In this document: positions 35,948 to 45,392 of the stretch, one piece after another
How positions within the stretch are numbered: the first letter of the stretch is position 1
Layout: each line of letters starts with the position of its first letter
Assembly (NCBI RefSeq): GCF_934560975.1
Contig: NZ_CAKTFO010000004.1
Coordinates: 62,001 to 126,000 of the forward strand
From: an uncultured Sphingomonas sp.
GTDB taxonomy: Bacteria > Pseudomonadota > Alphaproteobacteria > Sphingomonadales > Sphingomonadaceae
DNA length: 64,000 nt
Direction: 5' to 3'
Notes under the pieces: generated by a model
What the model was told of the DNA's origin: nothing
Database searches by the model: none
Seen by the model: the letters and a program-made list of their open reading frames with translations, nothing else
Program-made: the position numbers and the translations under genes

Positions 35948-36532
35948 ATGCGCTCGACCCTGTCCGTTGCCCTGCTTGGCGCGCTGGCGCTCGCGGGCTG
36001 CGCCAGCCAGCCGAAGACCGAAGTGACCCGGTTCCACCTCAATCAACCGATTGCGCGCGGACAGATCACTGTCGAGCCGCTGCTCCCCGCCGATCGTGGC
36101 AGCCCCGAATTTCAGGCCTATGCCAACGTTGTCGGCGCCGAACTCGCCCGGCTGGGCTTCACCGAGGCTCCGGGCCTGACCAAGTCGGAACAGGTGGCGG
36201 CCGTCGTCGTCGACCGGGCCTTCTTCGATGGTCCTCCGCGTTCGTCCTTCTCGCTCGGCCTCGGCGGCGGCACGTTCGGCCGCCACACCGGGATCGGCGG
36301 CGGCGTCAGCGTTCCGGTGGCGGGCAATCGCCCGTCGCAATATGTCAGCACCCGCCTGACGGTGCAGATCAAGCGGCGTTCCGACAGCACCACCATCTGG
36401 GAGGGCAGGGCGCAGACCAGCGGCCGCTTCGGGGAGCCCGGCAGCCAGCCGACCGACGCGGTGCAGAAGCTTGCCACCGCCATGTTCCAGGACTTTCCGG
36501 GCGTGTCGGGGCGGACTATCACCGTCAAATGA
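35948..36532 (+). CDS. DUF4136-type lipoprotein
   Basis: A 194-residue lipoprotein with a signal peptide ending in the lipobox LALAGC (Cys18). The mature part has [16 protein letters not shown] near the start, then a Gly-rich stretch [11 protein letters not shown] and [17 protein letters not shown], consistent with the DUF4136 family of unknown function. AAGGAG lies just before the ATG. Its last bases overlap the start of the M14 carboxypeptidase gene by four, so the two are made together. Confidence 0.8.
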   Translation: MRSTLSVALLGALALAGCASQPKTEVTRFHLNQPIARGQITVEPLLPADRGSPEFQAYANVVGAELARLGFTEAPGLTKSEQVAAVVVDRAFFDGPPRSSFSLGLGGGTFGRHTGIGGGVSVPVAGNRPSQYVSTRLTVQIKRRSDSTTIWEGRAQTSGRFGEPGSQPTDAVQKLATAMFQDFPGVSGRTITVK

Positions 36533-37653
36533 CTGCACACATCTCCGCCGCATTCGACAGCGGCAATATCCGTGTCCTTTCGCAGGATGGTGATCGCTTC
36601 GATCTGGAGATCATCACCGATCAACGATCGGATTTCTACCAATGGTTCCACTTCCGCCTGACCGGCGCGGCCGGGCGGACGGTGGAACTGCGGATCACCA
36701 ACGCGGCGGGATCGGCCTATCCGGACGGGTGGCCCGACTATCGCGCACGCTGGTCGGCGGATCGCGAGGATTGGCGTCTGGCGGAGACCAGCTTCGCCGA
36801 TGGCATACTGACGATCCGCCATGCTTGCGATGTCGACAGCCTGTGGTTCGCCTATTTCGCGCCTTATTCGATGGAGCGGCACCATGATCTGGTCGCCAGC
36901 GTCGCGATGCTGCCGGGCGTCGGCTATCGCTCGCTCGGCCAAACGCTCGACGGGCAGGATATCGACTATCTGACGGTGGGCGAGGGCAAGCTGCAGGTAT
37001 GGCTCTATGCCCGCCAGCACCCCGGCGAATCGATGGCGGAATGGTGGATAGAGGGCGCGATCGGCCGCCTGACCGACCCGTTCGATCCGGTCGCGCGCGT
37101 GCTGCGCCGCGAGGCGACCTTTCACATCGTTCCCAACATGAACCCGGACGGGTCACGGCGCGGGCACTTGCGCACCAATGCCGTCGGCGTGAACCTCAAT
37201 CGCGAGTGGCACGAGCCTACGGCGGAGCGCAGTCCCGAGGTGCTGGCCGTGCGCAATCGAATGGACGAGACGGGGGTGGATTTCGCCATCGACGTCCATG
37301 GCGATGAGGCGATCCCCTACGTCTTCCTCGCCGGCTTCGAAGGCATTCCCAGCCTGACCGAGCGGCAGGCGGCGCTGTTCAACCGCTTCCGCGACACGCT
37401 GGCGCGGCGCTCGCCCGATTTCCAGAGCAAGCATGGCTATGCCGTGGTGGGCAGCGGCGGGGCCAATCTATCCATGTCCACCAACCAGCTGGCTGAACGC
37501 TTCGGCGCGGTGTCGATGACGTTGGAAATGCCGTTCAAGGACAATGACGATCTGCCCGACCCCGAGTTCGGCTGGTCGGCGGAGCGCTCGATGCGCTTGG
37601 GCGAGGATTGTCTCGGCGCGCTGCACGAGATGATCGGCGATTTCGCGGCCTGA
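36529..37653 (+). CDS. M14-family zinc carboxypeptidase, cytosolic carboxypeptidase-like
   Basis: A 374-residue protein with an N-terminal beta-sandwich-like part (residues 1-130, with [11 protein letters not shown]) and an M14 peptidase domain. Zinc ligands are His164 and Glu167 (RQHPGES) and His257 (DVHGDE); the substrate-carboxylate part is [13 protein letters not shown] and the catalytic Glu is in SMTLEMPF. The domain order matches bacterial cytosolic carboxypeptidase-like enzymes (M14B, the Nna1/CCP group). No signal peptide is seen, so it is probably cytoplasmic. The natural substrate is unknown. The ATG overlaps the lipoprotein stop by four bases. Confidence 0.88.
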   Translation: MTAHISAAFDSGNIRVLSQDGDRFDLEIITDQRSDFYQWFHFRLTGAAGRTVELRITNAAGSAYPDGWPDYRARWSADREDWRLAETSFADGILTIRHACDVDSLWFAYFAPYSMERHHDLVASVAMLPGVGYRSLGQTLDGQDIDYLTVGEGKLQVWLYARQHPGESMAEWWIEGAIGRLTDPFDPVARVLRREATFHIVPNMNPDGSRRGHLRTNAVGVNLNREWHEPTAERSPEVLAVRNRMDETGVDFAIDVHGDEAIPYVFLAGFEGIPSLTERQAALFNRFRDTLARRSPDFQSKHGYAVVGSGGANLSMSTNQLAERFGAVSMTLEMPFKDNDDLPDPEFGWSAERSMRLGEDCLGALHEMIGDFAA

Positions 37654-37672
37654 TCCGTTTCCTGGAGGAATG

Positions 37673-39463
37673 ATGCGACACGTCGCCGCCGCGCTGGCGG
37701 CTACCTTGTTGGTGGCCGCCCCGACCATTGCCCAGCCCGCCACCGATGGCCATGCGCGGCTGTTCGCGCTCTTTGCCCAGAGCGACGAGGCCAATCTGCG
37801 ACGCAATCCGCTGGAGGCGCTCGGCCGCGGTGACCTGCGCTACGCCGATCAGGCGGGGGATCCGTTCAGCGACGCTTACTTCGCAGCGGAGCGGGATGCG
37901 GCCACGCGCGAGCTGGCGGCATTGCAGGCGATCGATCGGACGCAGCTCGATCTTACCGATCAGCTCGCCTATGACAGCTTCGCGTGGAAGACGCGCGACC
38001 AGCTTAAACTGCTGGCTGATCCGGACCTGCTGTTGTCGCTCAAGGTGCGGCCTATCGACCACTTCTTCGGCATCCATCTCTCCTATCCCGATCTGGCTTC
38101 GGGCAAGGGCGTGGCGCCTTTCGCGACGCTGGCGGATTACGAGAACAATCTTATCCGCAACGCTGCTTATGCGCGCCTGCTGGACGAGGTGATCGGCCGT
38201 TTTCGACAGGGTATGCAGGCAGGCATCCTGCAGCCGCAATTGACCGTCCGCAACATGATCGAGCAGCTTACGGCGCAGATCAACGAAGGCGTGGAAACAT
38301 CCACCTTCTACGGTCCGGTCCGGCAATTTCCGGAGGGCGTGAAGGAAGCCGACCGCCCGCGGCTGCGCACCGCTTATGCAACGCAGATCCGCGACGTGCT
38401 GATCCCGGCGGAGACGCGGCTGCGCGACTTCCTGCAGCGTGAATACCTGCCGGCCGCACGCCCCTCGGTCGGGCTGTCGGCGATGAAGGGCGGCGCCAAG
38501 CTCTACGCCTACCTGATCGAGAGCAACACCACCCTGCCGATGAGCGCGGCAGAGGTCCACAAATTGGGCTTGGGGGAGGTCGCGCGCATCCGGAGGGGGT
38601 TGGCCGAGCAGCAGCGCATCGTCGGCTTCAAGGGCACGCCGCAGCAATTCTTCGCCTTCCTGCGCACCTCGCCCCGGTTCCAGCCCAAAAGCGCCGCCGA
38701 ACTGCGCGACGGCTATTTCGCCACCAAGGCCAAGGTGGAAAAACGGCTGGCGGAGCAGTTCTCCACCTTTCCCAAGACCCCGCTCGAAATCCGGCCGGTG
38801 CCTGCCTACCAGGAGAAGACGGCGGCGGGCGGCTCCTACAATGCCGGCACCCCCGATGGATCGCGCCCCGGCATCTTCTACTATAACAGCTACGACCTGC
38901 CGTCGCGCGTGACGTGGGAGAAGGAAACCCTATTCCTGCATGAGGCGGAGCCGGGCCACCATTTCCAGATCAGCCTGGCGCAGGAAAACGACAAGCTGCC
39001 CAACTTCATGCGCTTCGAAGGCAATACCGCCTTTCAGGAGGGCTGGGCGCTCTATGCCGAGAGCCTGTGGAAGGAACTGGGCATGGAGAGCGATCCGTGG
39101 CAGCGGATCGGTGGCCTGAACGACGAAATGCTCCGCGCCATGCGTCTGGTGGTGGATACGGGCATCCACGCTTACGGCTGGAGCCGTGAGCGGGCGATCC
39201 AGTATATGCTCGACAATTCGCCGGAGACGGAGACGGACGCCACGGCCGAGGTGGAACGCTACATCGCCATTCCAGGCCAGGCGCTCGCCTACAAGGTGGG
39301 CCAGATTACCATTTCGCAGGCCAAGACGCGCGCGCAGCAGGCGCTCGGCGCGCGGTTCGACCCGCGTGCCTTTCATGCGCAGGTACTGGACACGGGCGCG
39401 CTGCCGATGACCGTGCTCAATGCCAAGATCGATGCCTGGATCGCATCGCAGCGGAGGAACTGA
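37673..39463 (+). CDS. DUF885 family metallopeptidase-like protein, exported
   Basis: A 596-residue protein with a signal peptide (AAALAATLLVAAPTIAQ). The DUF885 family is related to M3/M32-type peptidases and is marked here by LFLHEAEPGHHFQISLA (a His-Glu...His-His zinc site), followed by FQEGWALYAESLW with the third ligand Glu. GGAGGA at 37663-37668 fits ATG 37673 better than ATG 37670. It is probably a periplasmic zinc peptidase, but the substrate is unknown. It follows the M14 gene after 19 bp, so the two peptidases may act in one pathway. Confidence 0.87.
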   Translation: MRHVAAALAATLLVAAPTIAQPATDGHARLFALFAQSDEANLRRNPLEALGRGDLRYADQAGDPFSDAYFAAERDAATRELAALQAIDRTQLDLTDQLAYDSFAWKTRDQLKLLADPDLLLSLKVRPIDHFFGIHLSYPDLASGKGVAPFATLADYENNLIRNAAYARLLDEVIGRFRQGMQAGILQPQLTVRNMIEQLTAQINEGVETSTFYGPVRQFPEGVKEADRPRLRTAYATQIRDVLIPAETRLRDFLQREYLPAARPSVGLSAMKGGAKLYAYLIESNTTLPMSAAEVHKLGLGEVARIRRGLAEQQRIVGFKGTPQQFFAFLRTSPRFQPKSAAELRDGYFATKAKVEKRLAEQFSTFPKTPLEIRPVPAYQEKTAAGGSYNAGTPDGSRPGIFYYNSYDLPSRVTWEKETLFLHEAEPGHHFQISLAQENDKLPNFMRFEGNTAFQEGWALYAESLWKELGMESDPWQRIGGLNDEMLRAMRLVVDTGIHAYGWSRERAIQYMLDNSPETETDATAEVERYIAIPGQALAYKVGQITISQAKTRAQQALGARFDPRAFHAQVLDTGALPMTVLNAKIDAWIASQRRN

Positions 39464-39580
39464 CACCAATACAGCGGCGGTTCAGCAGCCGATCGGCAGA
39501 GAGGCTGCTTGCCCCGTTTCGGCGACCACATTAGGCACGATGGCGATGCCGCCGGCGTGCCGGCTCAGAGGAGATGGACC

Positions 39581-40846
39581 ATGAAGATTGTTTCGCACCT
39601 TGCGCTGGCGCTTGCGCTTGGTGGCCTTGCCGTGGCCACGCCGGCCTCCGCCGCGAAGAAAAAGGATGAGGCAGCGGCGCCGAAGAAGAATTATTCCAAG
39701 GAGGCGCTTGCTCCGCTGGCCGCCGCCCAGAAGGCGCTGGACGGCAATGATGCGGCGACGGCCGCCGCGGAACTGGAGAAGGCGCGCGCCGCCGCGACCA
39801 CCGAAGATGACAAGTATGCGACCGGCTCGCTGATGTACAAGCTGTCGCAGCAGAACAAGGACAATGCCCTGCAGGCGCAGGCTATCGACCTGATGGTGTC
39901 CAGCGGCCGCGCCGACCCGGCCGTGCTGCCCCAGCTCTATATCGCGCAGGCGCAGCTTGCGTGGGAGAAGAAGGACTATCCCCGTGTTGAGCAGGCGCTG
40001 ACCGCGGCCCAGCAGTCCGGCACCGACAATACCGACATCGTGCCGATGCTGGTGATGGCGCAATCCAACCAGGGTCAGCCGCTCAAGGCGCTGCAGACCG
40101 TCAACACCGCGATCGACAAGCAGGTCGCCGCGGGCAAGCCGGTCCCGGCCGAATGGTATGAGCGCGGCGTCGACCTCGGCTATCGCGCGAAGGCCAATCC
40201 GGCGGACGCACCGGCCATCAATGCCGCGACGCTGGAAGTCACCAAGAAATGGGTGGCCGCTTATCCGACCAAGAAGAACTGGAACAACGCGCTGCGCGTC
40301 TATGGCGATCGCGCCAACCTGGATACGGCAGCACAGGTGGACGTATTCCGCCTGCTTCGCCACGCCAACGCGCTGAGCGGTGACGTCGATTATCGGGAAT
40401 ATGCGCTGGACGTCTATATGCGCTTCCCGAACGAGGCGATGTCGGTTCTTCAGGAGGGCAGCTCCAAGGGCGTCGTCAACCTGACCGGCAAGAATGACGC
40501 CACCGACGTCATGGCGCAGGTCAAGGCCAAGGTGCCGGGCGACAAGGCCTCGCTGGCCGGCGCCGACAAGTCGGCCCGTGCCGCCGCGACCGGCAAGGGT
40601 GCCCTCAGCACCGCCGACGCGCTGGTCGGCTACGGCGAATATGCCAAGGCGGTCGACCTCTACAAGGTTGCCATGAGCAAGGGCGGCGTCGACAACAATG
40701 TCGCCAATCTGCACATGGGTTGGGCGCTGGCCCAGTCGGGTGATGCGGCGGGCGCAAAGACGGCGTTCGGCCAGGTTCAGGGCCAGTTGAAGCCGATCGC
40801 CGACTTCTGGGTGATCCACCTCGACCATCCCACGACCGAAGCGTGA
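39581..40846 (+). CDS. Exported TPR-like protein
   Basis: A 421-residue protein with a signal peptide ending in ATPASA and then a Lys/Ala/Asp-rich linker. The body is helical and repetitive (for example ALAPLAAAQKALDGNDAATAA, AIDKQVAAGKPVPAEWYERG and ALVGYGEYAKAVDLYKVAM), which fits degenerate tetratricopeptide repeats that act as a scaffold in the periplasm. GAGGAG lies upstream of the ATG. I recognise no named family, and the partner is unknown. It is followed by a terminator shared with the Lrp gene. Confidence 0.75.
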   Translation: MKIVSHLALALALGGLAVATPASAAKKKDEAAAPKKNYSKEALAPLAAAQKALDGNDAATAAAELEKARAAATTEDDKYATGSLMYKLSQQNKDNALQAQAIDLMVSSGRADPAVLPQLYIAQAQLAWEKKDYPRVEQALTAAQQSGTDNTDIVPMLVMAQSNQGQPLKALQTVNTAIDKQVAAGKPVPAEWYERGVDLGYRAKANPADAPAINAATLEVTKKWVAAYPTKKNWNNALRVYGDRANLDTAAQVDVFRLLRHANALSGDVDYREYALDVYMRFPNEAMSVLQEGSSKGVVNLTGKNDATDVMAQVKAKVPGDKASLAGADKSARAAATGKGALSTADALVGYGEYAKAVDLYKVAMSKGGVDNNVANLHMGWALAQSGDAAGAKTAFGQVQGQLKPIADFWVIHLDHPTTEA

Positions 40847-40853
40847 CGTGACG

Positions 40854-40878
40854 GGCGGGCGGCATCCAGCCGCCCGCC
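40854..40878. terminator. GC hairpin between convergent genes
   Basis: A perfect 10-bp stem (40854-40863 with 40869-40878) around a 5-base loop, followed by TTCGTT, lies between the TPR gene and the convergent Lrp gene. It is strong but has only a short T-rich tail. Confidence 0.6.
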
Positions 40879-40883
40879 TTCGT

Positions 40884-41363
40884 TCAGGCGTCGTCGACGG
40901 GAACGCCGCATGCCTCCTTGGACGTGCGGATCGTCAGCGACGTCTTGACGCTCGCCACGTTCGGCGCAGGCGTCAGCTTGGATGTCAGGAAGCTTTGAAA
41001 CGATTGAAGGTCGTGCGCCACGATCTTTAGGATGAAGTCGATCTCGCCGTTTAGCATGTGGCATTCCCGGACCTCGGCAAGGCCGGCGATATGCGCTTCG
41101 AACCGCTTGAGATCGTCCTCGGCCTGGCTCTTCAGGCTGACCAGCGCGAACACCATGATCCCGTAGCCCAGCTTCACGGCATCCAGTTCAGCGTGATAGC
41201 CACGAATCACGCCGGCTTCCTCCAACGCGCGCATCCGGCGCAGGCAGGGCGGCGCGGTCAGCCCCACGCGGCGGGCCAGTTCGACATTGGTAACGCGACC
41301 TTCGCTCTGCAACGTGCCCAGGATCGTACGATCGAGCTCGTCGAGGGTGATATGTGTCGCCAT
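40884..41363 (-). CDS. Lrp/AsnC family transcriptional regulator
   Basis: A 159-residue regulator with an N-terminal helix-turn-helix (LDELDRTILGTLQSEGRV then NVELARRVGL, about residues 7-45) and a C-terminal RAM/ligand domain (GIMVFALVSLKS, ECHMLNGEIDFILKI). Such proteins usually form octamers that sense an amino acid. The ATG at 41363 has AAAG six bases before it; ATG 41369 would add two residues. The target is unknown, though the gene lies next to the CAT-anticodon tRNA and has no obvious metabolic neighbour. Confidence 0.9.
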   Translation of the reverse strand: MATHITLDELDRTILGTLQSEGRVTNVELARRVGLTAPPCLRRMRALEEAGVIRGYHAELDAVKLGYGIMVFALVSLKSQAEDDLKRFEAHIAGLAEVRECHMLNGEIDFILKIVAHDLQSFQSFLTSKLTPAPNVASVKTSLTIRTSKEACGVPVDDA

Positions 41364-41481
41364 GTGCATCTTTCCCGTTAGCCGTTAGCCAGAGCGGCAT
41401 AATAAAGTTTCTTGGTTAAGCAACTATGCTCTTCCCCCACGGCTTGCCTGACGGCGTGTTCCTCGTCTATTCAGCCGCCGT

Positions 41482-41557
41482 GGGCCTGTAGCTCAATGGT
41501 TAGAGCTGGCCGCTCATAACGGCTAGGTTGCGGGTTCGAGTCCTGCCGGGCCCACCA
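41482..41557 (+). tRNA. tRNA with CAT anticodon, probably tRNA-Ile2 (lysidine-modified)
   Basis: A 76-base cloverleaf fits: acceptor GGGCCTG with CGGGCCC, a GCTC D-stem, anticodon loop CTCATAA between 5-bp stems, a T-arm with TTCGAGT, and an encoded CCA end. The CAT anticodon is shared by initiator Met, elongator Met and Ile2 tRNAs. The absence of initiator features and overall resemblance to alphaproteobacterial Ile(CAT) genes point to Ile2, where TilS converts C34 to lysidine to read AUA. Elongator Met is the alternative. Confidence 0.9.
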
Positions 41558-41819
41558 TGATTATCCCGAAATATCTGCTGCCTGATCGTGCATGGGCGTG
41601 CGCGATGCCTGTCAATCCTGGCCGTGCATTGCCGTCCGGTGCACCCCATCACGGCAGTTGCCGACAGATCCCCTTGCGCCAGCATTGCCTCGCGAGGGCG
41701 TTCACCAGATCCGAGGGCGGTCACGCCGCCATGGCGCGCGACCACAAGGCGAGAGCCGCCATAGATCCCGATCAGCGCATAAGGGTCGATCAAGCCATCG
41801 GCCATAGGCCGACGGTGGA

Positions 41820-43256
41820 TCAGTCCGCGAAGTTGAAGCCTTGGGAGAGGAAGCCCGGCACCGGACCATTCCAATCGTAGCGCGACGACCGGTCTTCAAC
41901 CACGCGCAAGGGCGGTTCCGCCGAAACCCGTGCCGGTGCCTCGACCGGCGGTTCCTTCGGAGTTCGAGCCGGTGCCTTTGCCGATGGTGCCGCAACGACC
42001 TGCTCGACCGCCTCGGCTGCTTCAGCCGTCGCGCCGTCGCGCCGTCGCCTGCGGCTACCCTTGGAGGCGGACGCGTCCTTCTTGTCCTCGGCCGACTTTT
42101 GTGCCGGCTTCGGGGCCGGGGCGGAGGCCGTTTCCGACGCGCCATCGCGCGTGATCCGCTCGATCTTCTGACCGGTCAGCTTTTCGATGTTGGCGATCGC
42201 CTCGGCATCCTCGCTGGTGACCAGCGTAAAGGCCTTGCCCGTGGCGCCGCCGCGACCGGTGCGACCGATGCGATGCACGTAGTCGTCGGGATGCCAAGGC
42301 ACGTCGAAGTTGATGACGTGGCTGACGCCCTTGATGTCCAGGCCGCGCGCGGCGACGTCGGACGCGACCAGGATGTTGATGTCGCCGGTCTTGAAGCGTT
42401 CGAGTTCGCGCAGCCGCTCCGCCTGTTCCATGTCGCCATGGATCTGGCTGGCGGCAAAACCGTGCTGCGTGAGCGACGTGGTCAGTTCGCGCACCATGGT
42501 CTTGCGATTGGAGAAGATGATTGCCGTGCGGAGGTCATCGGCGCGCAGCAGCCCGCGCAATGTCTCGCGCTTGCCCCGGGTGGACGTTTCCACCAGCCGC
42601 TGCTCGATGGCGGCGTTGGTGGAGGCGGGACGGGCCACCTCGACCGTCTTCGGGTTGGACAGGAACTTGTCCGCCAATTTCTTGATGGGCGGCGGCATGG
42701 TGGCCGAAAAAAGCAGGGTCTGGCGCGTCGCCGGCAGCTTGGAGCAGATTTCCTCGATGTCGGGGATGAACCCCATGTCGAGCATCCGGTCCGCTTCGTC
42801 GATCACCAGGGTGGTGCAGCCGGACAGCAGGATCTTGCCACGCTGGAACAGGTCCATCAGCCGGCCCGGCGTCGCGATCAGCACGTCGACGCCCTTTTCC
42901 AGCGCCTTCTGCTGGTCGCCCATGGAGACGCCGCCGATCAGCAGCGCCATGGAGAGCTTGTGATACTTGCCGTATTTCTCGAAGTTTTCCGCAACCTGGG
43001 CCGCAAGTTCGCGTGTCGGTTCCAGGATCAGGCTGCGCGGCATCATCGCGCGCGCACGGCCATGGGCCAGCACGTCGATCATCGGCAGCACGAAGCTGGC
43101 GGTCTTGCCGGTCCCGGTCTGCGCAACCCCGATCAGGTCGCGGTTCATCAGGACTGGCGGGATCGCAGCCGCCTGGATCGGAGTCGGCTCGGAATAGCCG
43201 GCATCGGTGATGGCGCGGAGGAGTTCGTCGGAAAGGCCGAGGTCGGCGAAAGTCAT
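41820..43256 (-). CDS. DEAD-box ATP-dependent RNA helicase (RhlE-like)
   Basis: A 478-residue helicase with the nine motifs in order: Q-motif TPIQAAAIP, Walker A AQTGTGKT, PTRELA, GG, TPGRL, the DEAD box (IDEADRM), SAT, and HRIGRTGRGG with ASDVAARGLD. A basic and Ala/Pro-rich tail of about 100 residues follows (SKGSRRRRRDG, then RAPKEPP-type sequence), ending in the conserved VPGFLSQGF. Such proteins remodel RNA in ribosome assembly or mRNA decay; the tail may bind RNA. Function beyond RhlE-like helicase is not assigned. Confidence 0.93.
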   Translation of the reverse strand: MTFADLGLSDELLRAITDAGYSEPTPIQAAAIPPVLMNRDLIGVAQTGTGKTASFVLPMIDVLAHGRARAMMPRSLILEPTRELAAQVAENFEKYGKYHKLSMALLIGGVSMGDQQKALEKGVDVLIATPGRLMDLFQRGKILLSGCTTLVIDEADRMLDMGFIPDIEEICSKLPATRQTLLFSATMPPPIKKLADKFLSNPKTVEVARPASTNAAIEQRLVETSTRGKRETLRGLLRADDLRTAIIFSNRKTMVRELTTSLTQHGFAASQIHGDMEQAERLRELERFKTGDINILVASDVAARGLDIKGVSHVINFDVPWHPDDYVHRIGRTGRGGATGKAFTLVTSEDAEAIANIEKLTGQKIERITRDGASETASAPAPKPAQKSAEDKKDASASKGSRRRRRDGATAEAAEAVEQVVAAPSAKAPARTPKEPPVEAPARVSAEPPLRVVEDRSSRYDWNGPVPGFLSQGFNFAD

Positions 43257-43353
43257 GTCTGTCCGGTTCAGGATCTAGGGAGCGCGTAGTTGTGCCCCTG
43301 TGAATGCCGATCGCTAGGAACCAAATCAACCAAACTGTCAAGTAAAAGCCGGA

Positions 43354-43782
43354 TCAGTCGTCCATCTTGGGCACGAGTTTACGGAACCGGTCGATCGGGC
43401 ATTCGCCGCCTGCCCGGTCTCGAACGACGTCGCGATCGCTGCAGATCAACCCGTTCGCCGGTGGAAGAATGTAGAAGCCGCTATAATAATCCAGCCCGGG
43501 GCAGGACGAGGCGAGCCGCGCCCGCATCCGTTGCCCGCCGCGCATCACGAAATCGACCCCGCCTTTGTCCAGCACGGCGGCGCCCAGGATGTCGTTCATC
43601 GGCACGCAGCGCGGGCCTTTCTTTTCGCGATAGGTCTGCACCACGTGGCGGCGGGCATGCAGGGTCTGCACCCGCACCACCATGCGCGAGCGGAAGCTGA
43701 GCTGCGCCATCTCGACCGCGCCGGGCCAGGCGGAATGCGGTGCGGGCGCGGCACCAGCCAGCGCGGCGGCAAGCAGCAGCAT
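43354..43782 (-). CDS. Small exported protein, possibly DUF6491-like
   Basis: A 142-residue protein with a short hydrophobic signal (LLLAAALAGAAPAP). The mature part has RCVPMNDILGAAVLDKGGVDFVM, then ASSCPGLDYYSGFYI, ICSDRDVV and GECPIDRFRKLVP, a pattern of four cysteines around a beta-rich core that reminds me of DUF6491 proteins. The assignment is from memory and weak. The ATG at 43782 is chosen because it starts the signal peptide; longer frames are not conserved. It is divergent from the FAD-linked dehydrogenase. Confidence 0.65.
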   Translation of the reverse strand: MLLLAAALAGAAPAPHSAWPGAVEMAQLSFRSRMVVRVQTLHARRHVVQTYREKKGPRCVPMNDILGAAVLDKGGVDFVMRGGQRMRARLASSCPGLDYYSGFYILPPANGLICSDRDVVRDRAGGECPIDRFRKLVPKMDD

Positions 43783-43880
43783 CAGGATCGCGGGTCCGTC
43801 ATCGCTTTCTCCGTTCCGGACCCGCGCTTTAATGCCGCATGAACTGGCGGGCGGCAGGCCGGCCAGGTTATAGGACGGTG

Positions 43881-45314
43881 ATGACCTGTGTTCCCGATGC
43901 AACATTCTTGGCGCTGCTCGCACGGCGATTGGGGCCCAAGGGCTTCACCGCCGATCCCCGCGCGCTGGCGCCGTGGCTGACCGACTGGCGCGGGCGCGTG
44001 GCGGGGCAGGCATCGGCGCTGCTGTCCCCGGCCACCACGGACGAGGTGGCCGACATCGTCCGGCTTGCGGCGGAGGCGCGGGTCGCGATTGTTCCGCAGG
44101 GCGGAAACACGTCGATGGTCGCGGGCGCGGTGCCGCCGGCGGAGGGTGGCGCGCTGCTCCTGTCCCTGCGGCGGATGAATGCGATCCGCTCGGTATCGGC
44201 CGACGACAATGTCGCGGTGGTGGAAGCCGGCGTGATCCTTGCGACCTTGCACGAGGCGGCGGAGCAGGTCGGCCGACGTTTCCCGCTGAGCCTGGCGGCC
44301 AAGGGATCGGCCACGATCGGCGGGCTGATTTCCACCAATGCGGGGGGAACGCAGGTGCTGCGCTTCGGCGCGATGCGGGCGCTGGTGCTGGGGGTGGAGG
44401 CGGTGCTGCCGTCCGGCGACCGGTTCGATGGCCTGTCCGCCCTGCGCAAGGACAATCGCGGCTACGATCTGCGCCAGTTGCTCGTCGGGGCGGAGGGGAC
44501 GCTGGGGATCGTCACGGCGGCCAGCCTGCGGCTTGTTCCGGCGGTGGGCAGGCGCGCCGTGGCATGGATCGGTCTGGACCGGCCGGCCGATGCGCTCCGC
44601 CTGCTGCGGCAGCTGGAGGAGGCGACGGGCGAGGCGATCGAGACCTTTGAACTGCTGCCGCGCGTGGCGCTCGACCTCGTGCTCGCGCATGTGCCGGGCA
44701 CCCGCGCGCCGTTGGCCGGATCGCATCCCTGGTATGTGCTGCTGGAGGCGACCGCGCCTGCGGCCCTGCCGGACCCGGCCGATAGTCTCTCCGGCGTGCT
44801 GGCGGGCGCGATCGAGAGCGGGGCGATCAACGATACCGCCATCGCCGCCAGCGAAGCGCAGGCCGACGCCCTGTGGCGGCTGCGTGAAACCGTGCCCGAG
44901 GCGGAGCGGGCGGACGGGCCGGCCGTGAAGCATGACATCTCCGTGCCCGTATCCGCTACGCCCGATTTCCTCGCCACAGCCATCTCCGCGGTGGAGCGGC
45001 AATTCGCCGGGACGCGCGTCTTCGCCTTCGGTCATCTCGGGGACGGCAACATCCACTTCAACGTGCGTCCGCCCGAAGGTGCGGATCGCCCCGACTGGAT
45101 CGCCCGTCATGGCGCCGCGGTGAGTTGCTTGGTGCACGATCTGGTGGGGCGGCAGGGCGGCTCGATCTCCGCCGAGCACGGCATCGGCCAGATCCGCCTT
45201 GCCGAGTTCGCGCGCACCGCCGATCCGACGCGCCTGGCCCTGCTGCGCGCCATCAAGGGCGCGCTCGACCCCCACGGCATCATGAATCCGGGCAAGCTGA
45301 TCCCGGCAGAGTAG
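43881..45314 (+). CDS. FAD-linked D-2-hydroxyacid dehydrogenase (D2HGDH/GlcD-like)
   Basis: A 477-residue flavoprotein of the vanillyl-alcohol oxidase type. The FAD-binding front has IVPQGGNTSMVAGAVPP, KGSATIGGLISTNAGGTQVL and VGAEGTLGIVTAA. The C-terminal FAD-oxidase domain has KHDISVPVS, FGHLGDGNIHFNV, SISAEHGIGQ and DPHGIMNPGK. This resembles D-2-hydroxyglutarate dehydrogenase most, with glycolate or D-lactate dehydrogenase as alternatives; the exact substrate cannot be told. The ATG at 43881 is the first after a non-conserved stretch. It is a single gene. Confidence 0.88.
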   Translation: MTCVPDATFLALLARRLGPKGFTADPRALAPWLTDWRGRVAGQASALLSPATTDEVADIVRLAAEARVAIVPQGGNTSMVAGAVPPAEGGALLLSLRRMNAIRSVSADDNVAVVEAGVILATLHEAAEQVGRRFPLSLAAKGSATIGGLISTNAGGTQVLRFGAMRALVLGVEAVLPSGDRFDGLSALRKDNRGYDLRQLLVGAEGTLGIVTAASLRLVPAVGRRAVAWIGLDRPADALRLLRQLEEATGEAIETFELLPRVALDLVLAHVPGTRAPLAGSHPWYVLLEATAPAALPDPADSLSGVLAGAIESGAINDTAIAASEAQADALWRLRETVPEAERADGPAVKHDISVPVSATPDFLATAISAVERQFAGTRVFAFGHLGDGNIHFNVRPPEGADRPDWIARHGAAVSCLVHDLVGRQGGSISAEHGIGQIRLAEFARTADPTRLALLRAIKGALDPHGIMNPGKLIPAE

Positions 45315-45392
45315 GTTGCGAAGCCGGATGCGAGCCAATAGACGGCACGAACCGTCGGCCACCCGGCCATACGCTTGTTTTGGAGAGAAATG

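Noticed and set aside
35866..36531. A long plus-strand frame that extends the M14 carboxypeptidase upstream by over 200 residues
   Set aside because: It overlaps the lipoprotein gene in another frame, and the lipoprotein has a good ribosome binding site and lipobox.
41500..41874. A 124-codon minus-strand frame that spans the end of the DEAD-box gene and runs into the tRNA
   Set aside because: It overlaps the tRNA on the other strand and shows no motif. The stretch 41558-41819 therefore holds nothing I can support.
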